Assembly: GCF_004358445.1 (NCBI RefSeq)
Contig: NZ_CP037951.1
Coordinates: 2,862,001 to 2,926,000, forward strand
Direction of reading: 5' to 3'
From: Parashewanella tropica
GTDB taxonomy: Bacteria; Pseudomonadota; Gammaproteobacteria; Enterobacterales; Shewanellaceae
Length of the DNA: 64,000 nt
Each line of letters begins with the position of its first letter. The stretch's first letter is position 1. Position numbers and translations under genes: made by a program. Below are positions 54,341 to 62,246 of this stretch, piece by piece. The notes beneath the pieces are model-generated. The model did no database searches. It was not told the DNA's origin and was given only the letters and a program-made list of their open reading frames with translations.

Positions 54341-56170
54341 TTACTTCTGTGAAGCAATCCAGCTATCAATTTTATCTTCCATCACAGCCATTGGTAGCGA
54401 ACCTGTCGTCAAAATTTGATCATGGAATGCTTTGATATCAAACTTACTACCAAGTGCTTTTTCAGCTCGTTCACGAAGTTCAATAATCTTTAACTGACCA
54501 ATTTTGTATGACAGCGCTTGGCCTGGAATCGCCATGTAACGCTCAACTTCAGCCACAATGTCTGATTCAGCCATAGGAGAGTTATCTTTCATGTATTGAA
54601 TCGCTTGCTCACGACTCCAGCCTTTGGCGTGTAAACCTGTGTCAACTACTAAGCGCATTGCACGAAGCATTTCATCAGACAACTTGCCAAAGTATTGGTA
54701 AGGGTCTTTAAATAAGCCCATTTCCATACCTAGGTATTCTGCATAAAGCGCCCAGCCTTCTTCAAATGCAGTGTAACCACTGAAGCGTTGGAATTCAGGC
54801 ACACCTTTTAACTCTTGCTTGATAGCAATTTGGAAGTGGTGACCTGGTGCTGCTTCATGTAATGACAGCGTAGTCATGCCCCACTTTGGCTGAGCTTTTA
54901 GGTTATAAGTATTGATATAGAAAATACCCGGACGAGAACCATCTACTGCTGGTGATTGATAAGATGCTCCAGCGGCTGATTGTTCACGGAACGCTTCAAC
55001 AGGCTTAACGATGTAATCAGCTTTAGGCATTACATTGAAGTATTTAGGCAACTCTTTGTTGATGGTATCTTTTAATCCCATATAACCATCAACCAAGTCT
55101 TGGCGCTCGGTGAAGAAATACTTAGGGTCTGATGATAAGTGAGCAAAAAAGGCCTTTAAATCACCTTTAAAACCAACCTGCTCTCTTACTTTATCCATTT
55201 CAGATAAAATACGAGCCACTTCTTTTAAACCAATTTCATGAATCTCATCAACTGGCATTTTGGTGGTCGTGTGTTGGTTGGCCAAGTGTTGATACCAAGC
55301 TTTACCATTAGGCAATCCCCACCAGCCATCACTTGCACGCGTTTTAGGAATATAGGTTTCAACAAAGTAACCTTTTAATGAAGTCAGTGCTGGTACCAGT
55401 TTATCTGAAATCATCAACTTATAAGCTTTAGTCAATTCGGCCTTATGTTCAGCAGTAAAATCTGCTGGCATATTGTTAATTGGTGAGAAAAAGATGCTTT
55501 CTTCTGGATTTGATACAATATGAGCCTCAAGCTGTGGAACGATTTTTTCGGCAAGTACGCGTGGAAGTACGACCTTGCTTTCAGTACCCTCATTCATACG
55601 AGTTTGAGCTTGCTGAGTCCACTCAATAAAGCCATCTAAACGAACTAACCAGTTTTTATAATCTACTACTGTTTTAAATGGCTGAGCGCTTTCACCTGTA
55701 CCAAGCTGAACCATGGTAATCACAGTGTTATAGAACTGGTTCATCGGCAACCAACGCGATGGATAAGTCTCAGAAATGAGTTCCATGTTTCGGTCATAGC
55801 CGAACAAGTCATAACTGAACTGAAGATTTGTCGGTAAGCGATCACGATCAATCTTTTTAAGCTTATCCAAATACCCTTGGTTAAGTTCGTGGCGCGCTTT
55901 TAGATACTCTTCCGTTAAGTTACTACCAAATTGGTCGTTATAATCATTATTACCAACAAAAGTAGCCATTAATGGATTCAGCTTCAGTTGATCCTTAAAG
56001 TAGTTATCAACCAAATCTAGATACACCTTTTCAGCTGTTTGCTGACTTTCAACTGTTACAGATGAGGCTTGTTTTTTAGACGAAACCTGTACTTCTTGAA
56101 CGTCATTGTCTTGACATGCAGGCAGAGTTAACACTGCACTTATCGACATAAAAAGAAGAGACTTTTTCAT
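54341..56170 (-). CDS. DUF885 family lipoprotein, probable metallopeptidase
   Basis: 609 residues. Lipobox LPAC (Cys19). The family signature HEAAPGHHFQIA is present, followed by FEEGWALYAEYLGMEMG, which supply an HExxxH-like zinc site and Glu as in thermolysin-like gluzincins. DUF885 members are extracytoplasmic, probably peptidases, but few are characterised. Length fits the family. Ends with a strong terminator. Confidence 0.9.
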   Translation of the reverse strand: MKKSLLFMSISAVLTLPACQDNDVQEVQVSSKKQASSVTVESQQTAEKVYLDLVDNYFKDQLKLNPLMATFVGNNDYNDQFGSNLTEEYLKARHELNQGYLDKLKKIDRDRLPTNLQFSYDLFGYDRNMELISETYPSRWLPMNQFYNTVITMVQLGTGESAQPFKTVVDYKNWLVRLDGFIEWTQQAQTRMNEGTESKVVLPRVLAEKIVPQLEAHIVSNPEESIFFSPINNMPADFTAEHKAELTKAYKLMISDKLVPALTSLKGYFVETYIPKTRASDGWWGLPNGKAWYQHLANQHTTTKMPVDEIHEIGLKEVARILSEMDKVREQVGFKGDLKAFFAHLSSDPKYFFTERQDLVDGYMGLKDTINKELPKYFNVMPKADYIVKPVEAFREQSAAGASYQSPAVDGSRPGIFYINTYNLKAQPKWGMTTLSLHEAAPGHHFQIAIKQELKGVPEFQRFSGYTAFEEGWALYAEYLGMEMGLFKDPYQYFGKLSDEMLRAMRLVVDTGLHAKGWSREQAIQYMKDNSPMAESDIVAEVERYMAIPGQALSYKIGQLKIIELRERAEKALGSKFDIKAFHDQILTTGSLPMAVMEDKIDSWIASQK

Positions 56171-56276
56171 TTTTCTTTCCCAAAATTAGTTTATTTTTGA
56201 ATGTCACGCAGCGAGTGATATTTCAAAATTGTCATCTATACTTGATGCTATTGCGTGAATGCTTTTAGGAGAAAGC

Positions 56277-56786
56277 ATGTTGTATTCATGGCGGAAGCCA
56301 AGTTTCATGGATCAAGAAACCGGCGTCTATAACCAAGCCTACTTTATTGAAGCTTTTAACCGAGAATGGCAAAAACATCTATCACAACAAAAAGGATTAG
56401 CCTTATTGTATCTATGTCCTAACATGGATGAAACAAGCAATTCCAATACAGTTCTTAAAATTCTGTCTGTAAAACTGCAAAGTAGTTTTATAAGAAGCAA
56501 TGATTTATTAGCGAGAAGTGAAAAAGGCTACTTTACAATCGGGCTATTCGATTTGGATATTGATGGTTTACAGGCTGTGTTAAAAAGAATAAATACAGCT
56601 ATCACAGAAGTTAAGCATGACACTCAAACACGGTTAAATCAGAAATTTGATTGTCGAGTCATTGCGGGGCATTGTACTCCAACTACCAATAAACAATCTG
56701 ATGGTTTAATTAATCAGGTTGAACAAGCGCTCCACTTACAGCCTGTAGACCTAAAGAAACCTGACAAAGTTATATACTGGGAATAA
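56277..56786 (+). CDS. Degenerate GGDEF-like domain protein
   Basis: 169 residues from the ATG at 56277, with AGGAG 5-6 nt upstream; an ATG six codons before lacks this. The fold pattern of a GGDEF domain is recognisable (DQETGVYNQAYFIEAFNREWQK, LALLYLCPNMD, then VLKILSVKLQSSFIRSNDLLARSEKGYFTIGLF). At the signature position, SEKGYF replaces GGDEF, so cyclase activity is unlikely. No sensor domain or membrane segment. It could be a c-di-GMP- or protein-binding remnant. Single gene with its own terminator. Confidence 0.65.
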   Translation: MLYSWRKPSFMDQETGVYNQAYFIEAFNREWQKHLSQQKGLALLYLCPNMDETSNSNTVLKILSVKLQSSFIRSNDLLARSEKGYFTIGLFDLDIDGLQAVLKRINTAITEVKHDTQTRLNQKFDCRVIAGHCTPTTNKQSDGLINQVEQALHLQPVDLKKPDKVIYWE

Positions 56787-56813
56787 AAAACACCTCCAAC
56801 TGGAGGTGTTTTT
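56786..56813. terminator. Bidirectional intrinsic terminator
   Basis: AAAAACACCTCCA-AC-TGGAGGTGTTTTT: perfect 13-bp arms with A/T runs at both ends, shared by the GGDEF-like gene and the TonB2 operon. Confidence 0.92.
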
Positions 56814-56830
56814 ATTTGAGCAATAAGAAG

Positions 56831-58075
56831 TTAAAGCTTAACTTTATTGATTCGCGCTTTTTCGCGAATATACTTCTCGAAAGAAGTCGCATGCTTCTTG
56901 GTTTTCTTATCTTTCTTAGCAAGTAAGATATTCTTAAGCGATGATTTGTATTGCTTAAGATTCAAGTAAGAAAGAGAAAGCTCGTAATATGCTTCACCAG
57001 GATTAGCTAATCCAGCTTTAATTGCATTGTTATAAGCTTTGATAGACGCAGAATAGTTTTGAACGCTAGATAGCATTCTACCTTGTTTCAGATACAATTT
57101 TGCATCGTTATCAATGGCTGCTGCTTGACCGAAGTAATCAGCCGCTTTCTTCATATCTTTCGCATTTTGGAATAATCCAGCGATAACACGAAGAGAGCTC
57201 TTATCCTTTTTAACATCACCAGCTTTTAAATGCTTTTCAAGCAATTTAGCACCGTGATAAGGACCGCCATAACGCGCTTGCAATTGAGCCAAACGAGTAA
57301 TGCCTGAGCCAGCTGTCAAGAAACCAGCCTTATACGTTAAGTCATAAGTATAAAGTGCTTTCTTGTAATTCTCAGTTGCTAGATAAAACTGAGATAGCTG
57401 GCGCCAAAAAGAACCTTCGCCAGGGAAAAGCTCAACAGCCGTTTCAAGAACTTTTACTGCGTTTTTCAACTCTTTCTTGTTGTAGTAAGCGTTTACTTTT
57501 ACGTTGTAAAAATCCTTCTTAGGCTTTTTGGCAACCTTGATAGCAAGATCAGCGTACTTGATCGCATTATCCCAGTCTTTAACTTGAGAATATGAAGCCG
57601 CTAATAAACGATAAACGTCTTCATCTTGCTTACAAGTGAAGTCCAACCATTTTTTAAAGTAGCTAATACCTACGTTAAATTTTTCTGATTGAACCGCCAA
57701 AATACCAACAAGCTTTAGCGTATCAGCATGCTCAGTCCCACCTAAAACATCAAGATCAGCCGCTTCTTTTAACTGAGCGAATGCTTTGTCTAGTTGATTC
57801 TTTTCAGCATAAAAGTTACCCAACATTCGGGCAACAGACGCTTTATCAAAATCTTTTTTCGCTGAAGCTTCTAGCAATACAGCTAACGCTTCATCGATGT
57901 TGCCTTCAGTGTAAGCTTTGTAAGATCGTTGGATCTTTTTACCTACACTTTGGCCAACTGCTTGGTTTTTACGTTTCTCAATTGGGCATTTATCTGCCGC
58001 AACAGCTGAAGTTGCAACAGTTAATGCACCAAAGGAAAGCATAATAGCAGCTGCAAATTTATTTAACTTTGCCAT
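56831..58075 (-). CDS. TPR-repeat periplasmic protein of the TonB2 operon
   Basis: 414 residues with signal peptide (to SAVAADK). At least seven tetratricopeptide-like helical pairs, for example DFDKASVARMLGNFYAEKNQLDKAFAQLKEA and DWDNAIKYADLAIKVAK. Vibrio and Shewanella TonB2 clusters end with such a TPR gene. Its role in TonB function is not established. AAAGGATAATAAC precedes the ATG, 4 bp after the tonB stop. Confidence 0.9.
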   Translation of the reverse strand: MAKLNKFAAAIMLSFGALTVATSAVAADKCPIEKRKNQAVGQSVGKKIQRSYKAYTEGNIDEALAVLLEASAKKDFDKASVARMLGNFYAEKNQLDKAFAQLKEAADLDVLGGTEHADTLKLVGILAVQSEKFNVGISYFKKWLDFTCKQDEDVYRLLAASYSQVKDWDNAIKYADLAIKVAKKPKKDFYNVKVNAYYNKKELKNAVKVLETAVELFPGEGSFWRQLSQFYLATENYKKALYTYDLTYKAGFLTAGSGITRLAQLQARYGGPYHGAKLLEKHLKAGDVKKDKSSLRVIAGLFQNAKDMKKAADYFGQAAAIDNDAKLYLKQGRMLSSVQNYSASIKAYNNAIKAGLANPGEAYYELSLSYLNLKQYKSSLKNILLAKKDKKTKKHATSFEKYIREKARINKVKL

Positions 58076-58079
58076 GTTA

Positions 58080-58694
58080 TTATCCTTTGTCTAACGTAAA
58101 GTCCAAACGGATTTTCATACCAGTACGTTTTTGTGGCTTGCCATCAACGATTTGTGGTTTGTATTTCCATTTTCTCAAAGTACGGCGTGCCGCTTTGTTG
58201 AAGATACGCTTCGGCTTAGCTTCAAGAACTTTAATGTCCTCGATTCCACCAACGGTGTTGATAGAAAAGCCAAGTACTACATAACCTTCTTTACCGTCAC
58301 GAGCCGCTTGAGGTGGATACTCTAGTGCAGTACGTACGATTGGAGTAACGTCACCATCACGAGTCATCATGTTACCAAGTTTAAATCCCCCGCGAGAAGC
58401 ACTTGTAGAAACACCATTCGGGTTAAAGTTCAAACTTGTATCAATGCTGCTTGAAGTATCTGGTGGCGGTACCTCAGGCTTAGGTGGTTGCTCCGGTGGC
58501 GTAGGTGGCTTAGGTTTAACCCTAGGCTTGTCCTGTACCTGAGAGTCCTGCCTCTCCATGCTGATCTGAATCTGTGGTGACTCAGTTTTCTCAGCGTGGC
58601 GACCTGCGCCGCCACCTACTAAGAATGCCATGAAGACAAACAGGCCAAAGGTAACAGCACCACCAATAATGATAGATACTATTCCTCGGAACAT
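58080..58694 (-). CDS. tonB2: Energy transducer TonB (TonB2 type)
   Basis: 204 residues from the ATG at 58694, which has AAGGA upstream and lies one base after the exbD stop (TAA-T-ATG). N-terminal membrane anchor (IVSIIIGGAVTFGLFVFMAFLVGGG), a short Pro/Lys spacer (KPKPPTPPEQPPKPEVPPP), and a C-terminal TonB domain with AARDGKEGYVVLGFSINTVGGIEDIKVLEAKP and the YxP-like KYKPQ. The shorter periplasmic part is typical of TonB2. Couples ExbBD to outer-membrane receptors. Confidence 0.93.
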   Translation of the reverse strand: MFRGIVSIIIGGAVTFGLFVFMAFLVGGGAGRHAEKTESPQIQISMERQDSQVQDKPRVKPKPPTPPEQPPKPEVPPPDTSSSIDTSLNFNPNGVSTSASRGGFKLGNMMTRDGDVTPIVRTALEYPPQAARDGKEGYVVLGFSINTVGGIEDIKVLEAKPKRIFNKAARRTLRKWKYKPQIVDGKPQKRTGMKIRLDFTLDKG

Positions 58695-58695
58695 A

Positions 58696-59100
58696 TTAAT
58701 CCTTCCCTGCTGATACAAACACTTTATCTACACCGGCTTTCTTCACGCTATCAAGGATTTTAACCACGATACCATGTTCAGCTAGCTTGTCGGCTTCAAT
58801 CATTACCGCAGCATCTGGTGTTTCTGCCAGCATACGTTCAACGTTTGCTGTTACACGTTCAATATCTACGTTACGGTTTTCCATTTTAATCACACCAGTC
58901 TTACTTACACCAATGAAGATGTTAGAAGAAGGCTGGCTAGGAGCCGTACTCGCTTCAGGTTTTTCGTAATCAAGACCAGATGGCTTGATGAACGATGTTG
59001 TCACGATGAAGAAAATAAGCATGATGAATACGATGTCCAACATTGGAGTCATATCGATCTGTGCTTCATCTTCTACGCTGGAATGCTTTTTACGTGCCAT
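58696..59100 (-). CDS. exbD2: Biopolymer transport protein ExbD (TonB2 system)
   Basis: 134 residues from the ATG at 59100; two codons upstream is an in-frame TTG with no better support. One membrane helix (DIVFIMLIFFIVTTSFI) with the functional Asp at MTPMLDIVF, then a periplasmic domain. Motor partner of ExbB. One base separates its stop from tonB2. Confidence 0.94.
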   Translation of the reverse strand: MARKKHSSVEDEAQIDMTPMLDIVFIMLIFFIVTTSFIKPSGLDYEKPEASTAPSQPSSNIFIGVSKTGVIKMENRNVDIERVTANVERMLAETPDAAVMIEADKLAEHGIVVKILDSVKKAGVDKVFVSAGKD

Positions 59101-59113
59101 ATTCAATCTCTCT

Positions 59114-59641
59114 CTAGTGGTGTGGCAAGCTATCTTTTAGCTTCTCAATGCTGATTTTCATTTTTGCGTCTAGGCGAGTACTAAAGAATACTCCTGATAA
59201 CGCTGCGACCATTCCTGCCATTGTTGGCATGGTTGCCATTGAAATACCAGCTGCCATCATACGAGCGTTACCCGTACCATGTACTGCCATCACATCGAAT
59301 ACTTGAATCATCCCTGTTACTGTACCTAATAGTCCAATCATAGGACAAATAGCTACTAAGGTTTTGATGATAAGCATTCCCGCGTTTAACTCTTGTTTGG
59401 CTTGGGATACCCAAGCTTCACGTATACGGTGTGCGTACCAAGAGGTAGAATCCTCTCTTTCATCCCATGCTTTGATGATTGCTTTGTGCTTAGCTGGTGA
59501 TACCCAGTTAAGGAACCAGTAGCGTTCAAGCATTAACACCCACATTAGGAATAGTACTGCCGCAACCAGCCAGAGGACGTCGCCTCCAGCGGCCATGAAG
59601 CCCCTGACGGAATCCCAAATGTCCATCAGGAATAGCATCAT
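59114..59641 (-). CDS. exbB2: Biopolymer transport protein ExbB (TonB2 system)
   Basis: 175 residues, MotA/TolQ/ExbB family with three membrane helices. Conserved segment GLLGTVTGMIQVFDVMAVHGTGNARMMAAGISMATMPTMAGMVAAL. It starts with ATGATG; the first ATG overlaps the ttpC stop (TAATG), the second is 3 bp on. Shorter than TtpC, without a periplasmic extension. Confidence 0.94.
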   Translation of the reverse strand: MMLFLMDIWDSVRGFMAAGGDVLWLVAAVLFLMWVLMLERYWFLNWVSPAKHKAIIKAWDEREDSTSWYAHRIREAWVSQAKQELNAGMLIIKTLVAICPMIGLLGTVTGMIQVFDVMAVHGTGNARMMAAGISMATMPTMAGMVAALSGVFFSTRLDAKMKISIEKLKDSLPHH

Positions 59642-60996
59642 TATTGAGCCCTCTTCTCAGCGTGCTCAGCAACTAGGCCAGCACTTTGCTCTTCTAGTAC
59701 TTGTACTACAGACTTGCTCTTCGCGCTAACAATAGCGTGTAGAAGCATTAGAGGTAGTGCAGCAATCAGACCTTGCACAGTCGTGATAAGAGCCATAGAA
59801 ATACCACCAGCCATTAGCTTAGGATCACCAGTTCCGAATAGCTGGATGCTTTGGAAGGTTGCAATCATACCAGTTACTGTACCAAGTAGACCCATCATAG
59901 GCGCGATAGCAGCGAATACTTTAATGATTGAAATACCACTTTCTAGAGAAGGTGTTTCTTTCAGAATGGCTTCGTCAAGTTTCAGCTCTAGAGTTTCAAC
60001 ATCACCAGACTTGTTCGCTTGATAAGCTTGAAGTACGCGACCAAGAGGGTTGTTACCTGGGTTGTTGATGTCTTTACGTTGAGCGTTAACTTTAGCACCA
60101 GTAGCATAAAGAGTAACTAGTTTGAATAGTGCGATCAGAGCACCTACAACTAAAATACCGATGATGATGTAACCAATTGGACCACCTGCTTCGATACGCT
60201 CTTCTAGAGTAGCTTTACCAGTGAATACTTTAAGTAAGTTACCACGTGCTGGGTCAACAAATAGTTTTGTATAACCAGAAGTAGTGCCTAGGAAGTTTTG
60301 TACACTTGATACTTGCTGTCCACCTGGCTGTTGAGCTAGGTCTTGGATGATGCCTAAAGTATCGTTGTAAACCACATATTGGTTATCAGCTAATAGGTTA
60401 AATGGACCAACACGAGTGACTTTAGTGTTAGTAACTTCACCGTTAAGACCAGTAACGTCTGCATTAAAGCTAACAACTTTACCTTGTTGAACCATTTCGA
60501 AAAGTTGGTCTTCCCAGAACTTTTCTAGCTCATTGATTTTTGGAAGCTGCTTACGAGCACCTAAATCAGCAACAAACTTGTCACGTCCAGGGTACTCAGC
60601 AGAGATGTTTGAAGAGGCTAGCTTACCAGCGAAATCACCGGCTTCACCTTTAACAACACCGAACATTTCACCTAAGTCACCTTGGGCTGCAACTAAGTCA
60701 GCTTCAAGTTGAGCAATACGACGCTCGTTGTCTAGGAAACGTTGTTGTAAATCTTTACCACGTTGCTTTTCATTAGCAAGAGCGCGCTTTTCTTTCTTAA
60801 GAAGCGCGGCTTTATCAGCACGTTCAGCACGGAACTCAGCTTCACGCTTTTTGTCTACTTTACCTTTTGCAGCACGGTCAGTTTGAACTTGCTTTAAAAG
60901 TTGGTCTACCGACGTAGGCGCATCAGCAGCGCTTACCATGCCAGCAACTAAAGAAAGGCTAGCAGCCACTAGTGTGGATGTGATTAACTTTTTCAT
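59641..60996 (-). CDS. ttpC: TtpC-like long MotA/TolQ/ExbB-family protein
   Basis: 451 residues. Signal peptide (to VSAAD), a long coiled coil at about 30-115 (KKREAEFRAERADKAALLKKEKRAL...), a periplasmic middle domain, and a C-terminal ExbB-like domain with GLLGTVTGMIATFQSIQLFGTGDPKLMAGGIS. This layout matches TtpC, an added component of the Vibrio TonB2 system. Its ATG overlaps the upstream stop by one base. Confidence 0.92.
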   Translation of the reverse strand: MKKLITSTLVAASLSLVAGMVSAADAPTSVDQLLKQVQTDRAAKGKVDKKREAEFRAERADKAALLKKEKRALANEKQRGKDLQQRFLDNERRIAQLEADLVAAQGDLGEMFGVVKGEAGDFAGKLASSNISAEYPGRDKFVADLGARKQLPKINELEKFWEDQLFEMVQQGKVVSFNADVTGLNGEVTNTKVTRVGPFNLLADNQYVVYNDTLGIIQDLAQQPGGQQVSSVQNFLGTTSGYTKLFVDPARGNLLKVFTGKATLEERIEAGGPIGYIIIGILVVGALIALFKLVTLYATGAKVNAQRKDINNPGNNPLGRVLQAYQANKSGDVETLELKLDEAILKETPSLESGISIIKVFAAIAPMMGLLGTVTGMIATFQSIQLFGTGDPKLMAGGISMALITTVQGLIAALPLMLLHAIVSAKSKSVVQVLEEQSAGLVAEHAEKRAQ

Positions 60997-61778
60997 TATT
61001 TAGCAGCCTCCGCAGCTGGGATTGGTAGAGCGAACATATCAGGTGCAGCTTGACCACGAGCCTGACGAATAGCTTTAGTGATGTTACGTAGGTAACCATC
61101 ATCTAGCTCATCCCATGATTTAGTTTCTTTGTTGTAAACCCAAGCATTCTTTTGGTCGATGCTTTGTGCAACTAGAGAAACACGACCAAATTGTAGGAAG
61201 TCTACTAATACTTCTTTACCACCTAGGTTTAGCTTACCTTCATAAGCACCGGTAGTAGTACCGTATTCACGCTCAATGCTGTATGCGTCTAGAATAAGAC
61301 GGTATTTCTCAGCAAGCGTTACTTCTGCAGAGTCAAGAAGTTCTTTTAGACGTTGAACACGCTCTTCACGTACGTCTGTTTTGAAAGGAAGATCCAGCTT
61401 TACGAATTTGTCTAGTGCATCAACCATCTTAAACATAAGAGGCACTACACCTTGACGTAGAGCATCAACACCGTCGATGTCTTTTTGGATAGAAGCCATA
61501 GTTGCTTCTTGATCCGCTACTAACTTAGCAACGTAATCGTTGTAGTCTTTTAGCGTTTCACGCTCACCCGCAACAGAGTCATACTGGATAAGCAGGTCCT
61601 GCGCCTGATCAAAATACTTATCAACTTTCTTCTGAGAAGCCGCAGCAGCAGTATGGATTTTACCGTCTGCTTTTTGGACATCGCTCAGAGGATTTGCAAC
61701 TACCAGGTTGCTGCTTGCAATCGCTAGTACACCTACTAACGCTGAAGCAATTTTCGTTCTCTTGCTTACCTTGGACAT
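60996..61778 (-). CDS. DUF3450 family exported protein of the TonB2 operon
   Basis: 260 residues from the ATG at 61778, with GGGAA just upstream; an in-frame TTG three codons earlier is less likely. Signal peptide (to VVANPLS), then an extended alpha-helical coiled coil and a conserved C-terminal part (VDFLQFGRVSLVAQSIDQKNAWVYN) known from DUF3450. It is regularly the first gene of TonB2 clusters in Vibrio/Shewanella; its role is undefined. Translation is coupled to ttpC by TAATG. Confidence 0.9.
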   Translation of the reverse strand: MSKVSKRTKIASALVGVLAIASSNLVVANPLSDVQKADGKIHTAAAASQKKVDKYFDQAQDLLIQYDSVAGERETLKDYNDYVAKLVADQEATMASIQKDIDGVDALRQGVVPLMFKMVDALDKFVKLDLPFKTDVREERVQRLKELLDSAEVTLAEKYRLILDAYSIEREYGTTTGAYEGKLNLGGKEVLVDFLQFGRVSLVAQSIDQKNAWVYNKETKSWDELDDGYLRNITKAIRQARGQAAPDMFALPIPAAEAAK

Positions 61779-61950
61779 AGTTCCCAACCAATTTTGTGTT
61801 AATTAAAAAGTGTTAACCTACTGATATTGCTGAGTGTTTGTTTTAATACTTCATGCAATCACGTAAGTACATCTTTCTATTGTGATTGTTGTTATTTTCC
61901 CTTTTTCTATACCCTTAGGCATAGACCCGATGGCATCATTCCATAAAAGG

Positions 61951-61964
61951 TTGACGAGTGTCAA
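61951..61964. promoter_or_regulatory. Inverted repeat upstream of the TonB2 operon
   Basis: TTGAC-GAGT-GTCAA, in the 468-bp gap (61779-62246) between the TonB2 operon and a receptor gene. It is 173 bp upstream of the DUF3450 start and could be an operator or part of a promoter. No convincing Fur box was seen in this gap; the rest is AT-rich and non-coding. Confidence 0.3.
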
Positions 61965-62186
61965 TACTTCTTAAACTATGATGTGAGAATTAAGTAAGAT
62001 AATTGTTTTTGTTAACATTTTTTTTACACAAGCTTGTATAATCGTGAGTGAACTTAAAATTATGATTAACTGAATAGCTGATAACGAAAGACAGTTCAAA
62101 TTGTTTTGACAGGGATCATTTGATAGGTATCAATACTTCATACTCCAAGTATAAATTCAAACAAGGTAGAGCAATGGTTGATAAAA

Positions 62187-62216
62187 ATAAAGCCCTACTT
62201 TTCAGCAGAGCTTTAT
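62187..62216 (-). terminator. Intrinsic terminator of the second TonB-dependent receptor gene
   Basis: On the minus strand ATAAAGCTCTGC...GTAGGGCTTTAT followed by TTTTAT. All 12 positions pair in the minus-strand RNA if two G-U pairs are allowed; the plus-strand RNA would have C-A mismatches, so the signal is orientation-specific. Confidence 0.75.
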
Positions 62217-62246
62217 AGATATCAAATTATGAAAAGTCATTTTAAA

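Noticed and set aside
62174-62218. 14-residue frame (MVDKNKALLFSRAL) with a good AAGGT site on the plus strand
   Set aside because: It overlaps the terminator of the receptor gene, no promoter or downstream gene is linked to it, and such short frames occur by chance.
61779-62246. Fur box controlling the TonB2 operon or receptor
   Set aside because: Only weak AT-rich partial matches (for example GATAATTGTTTTT) were seen, not better than background.
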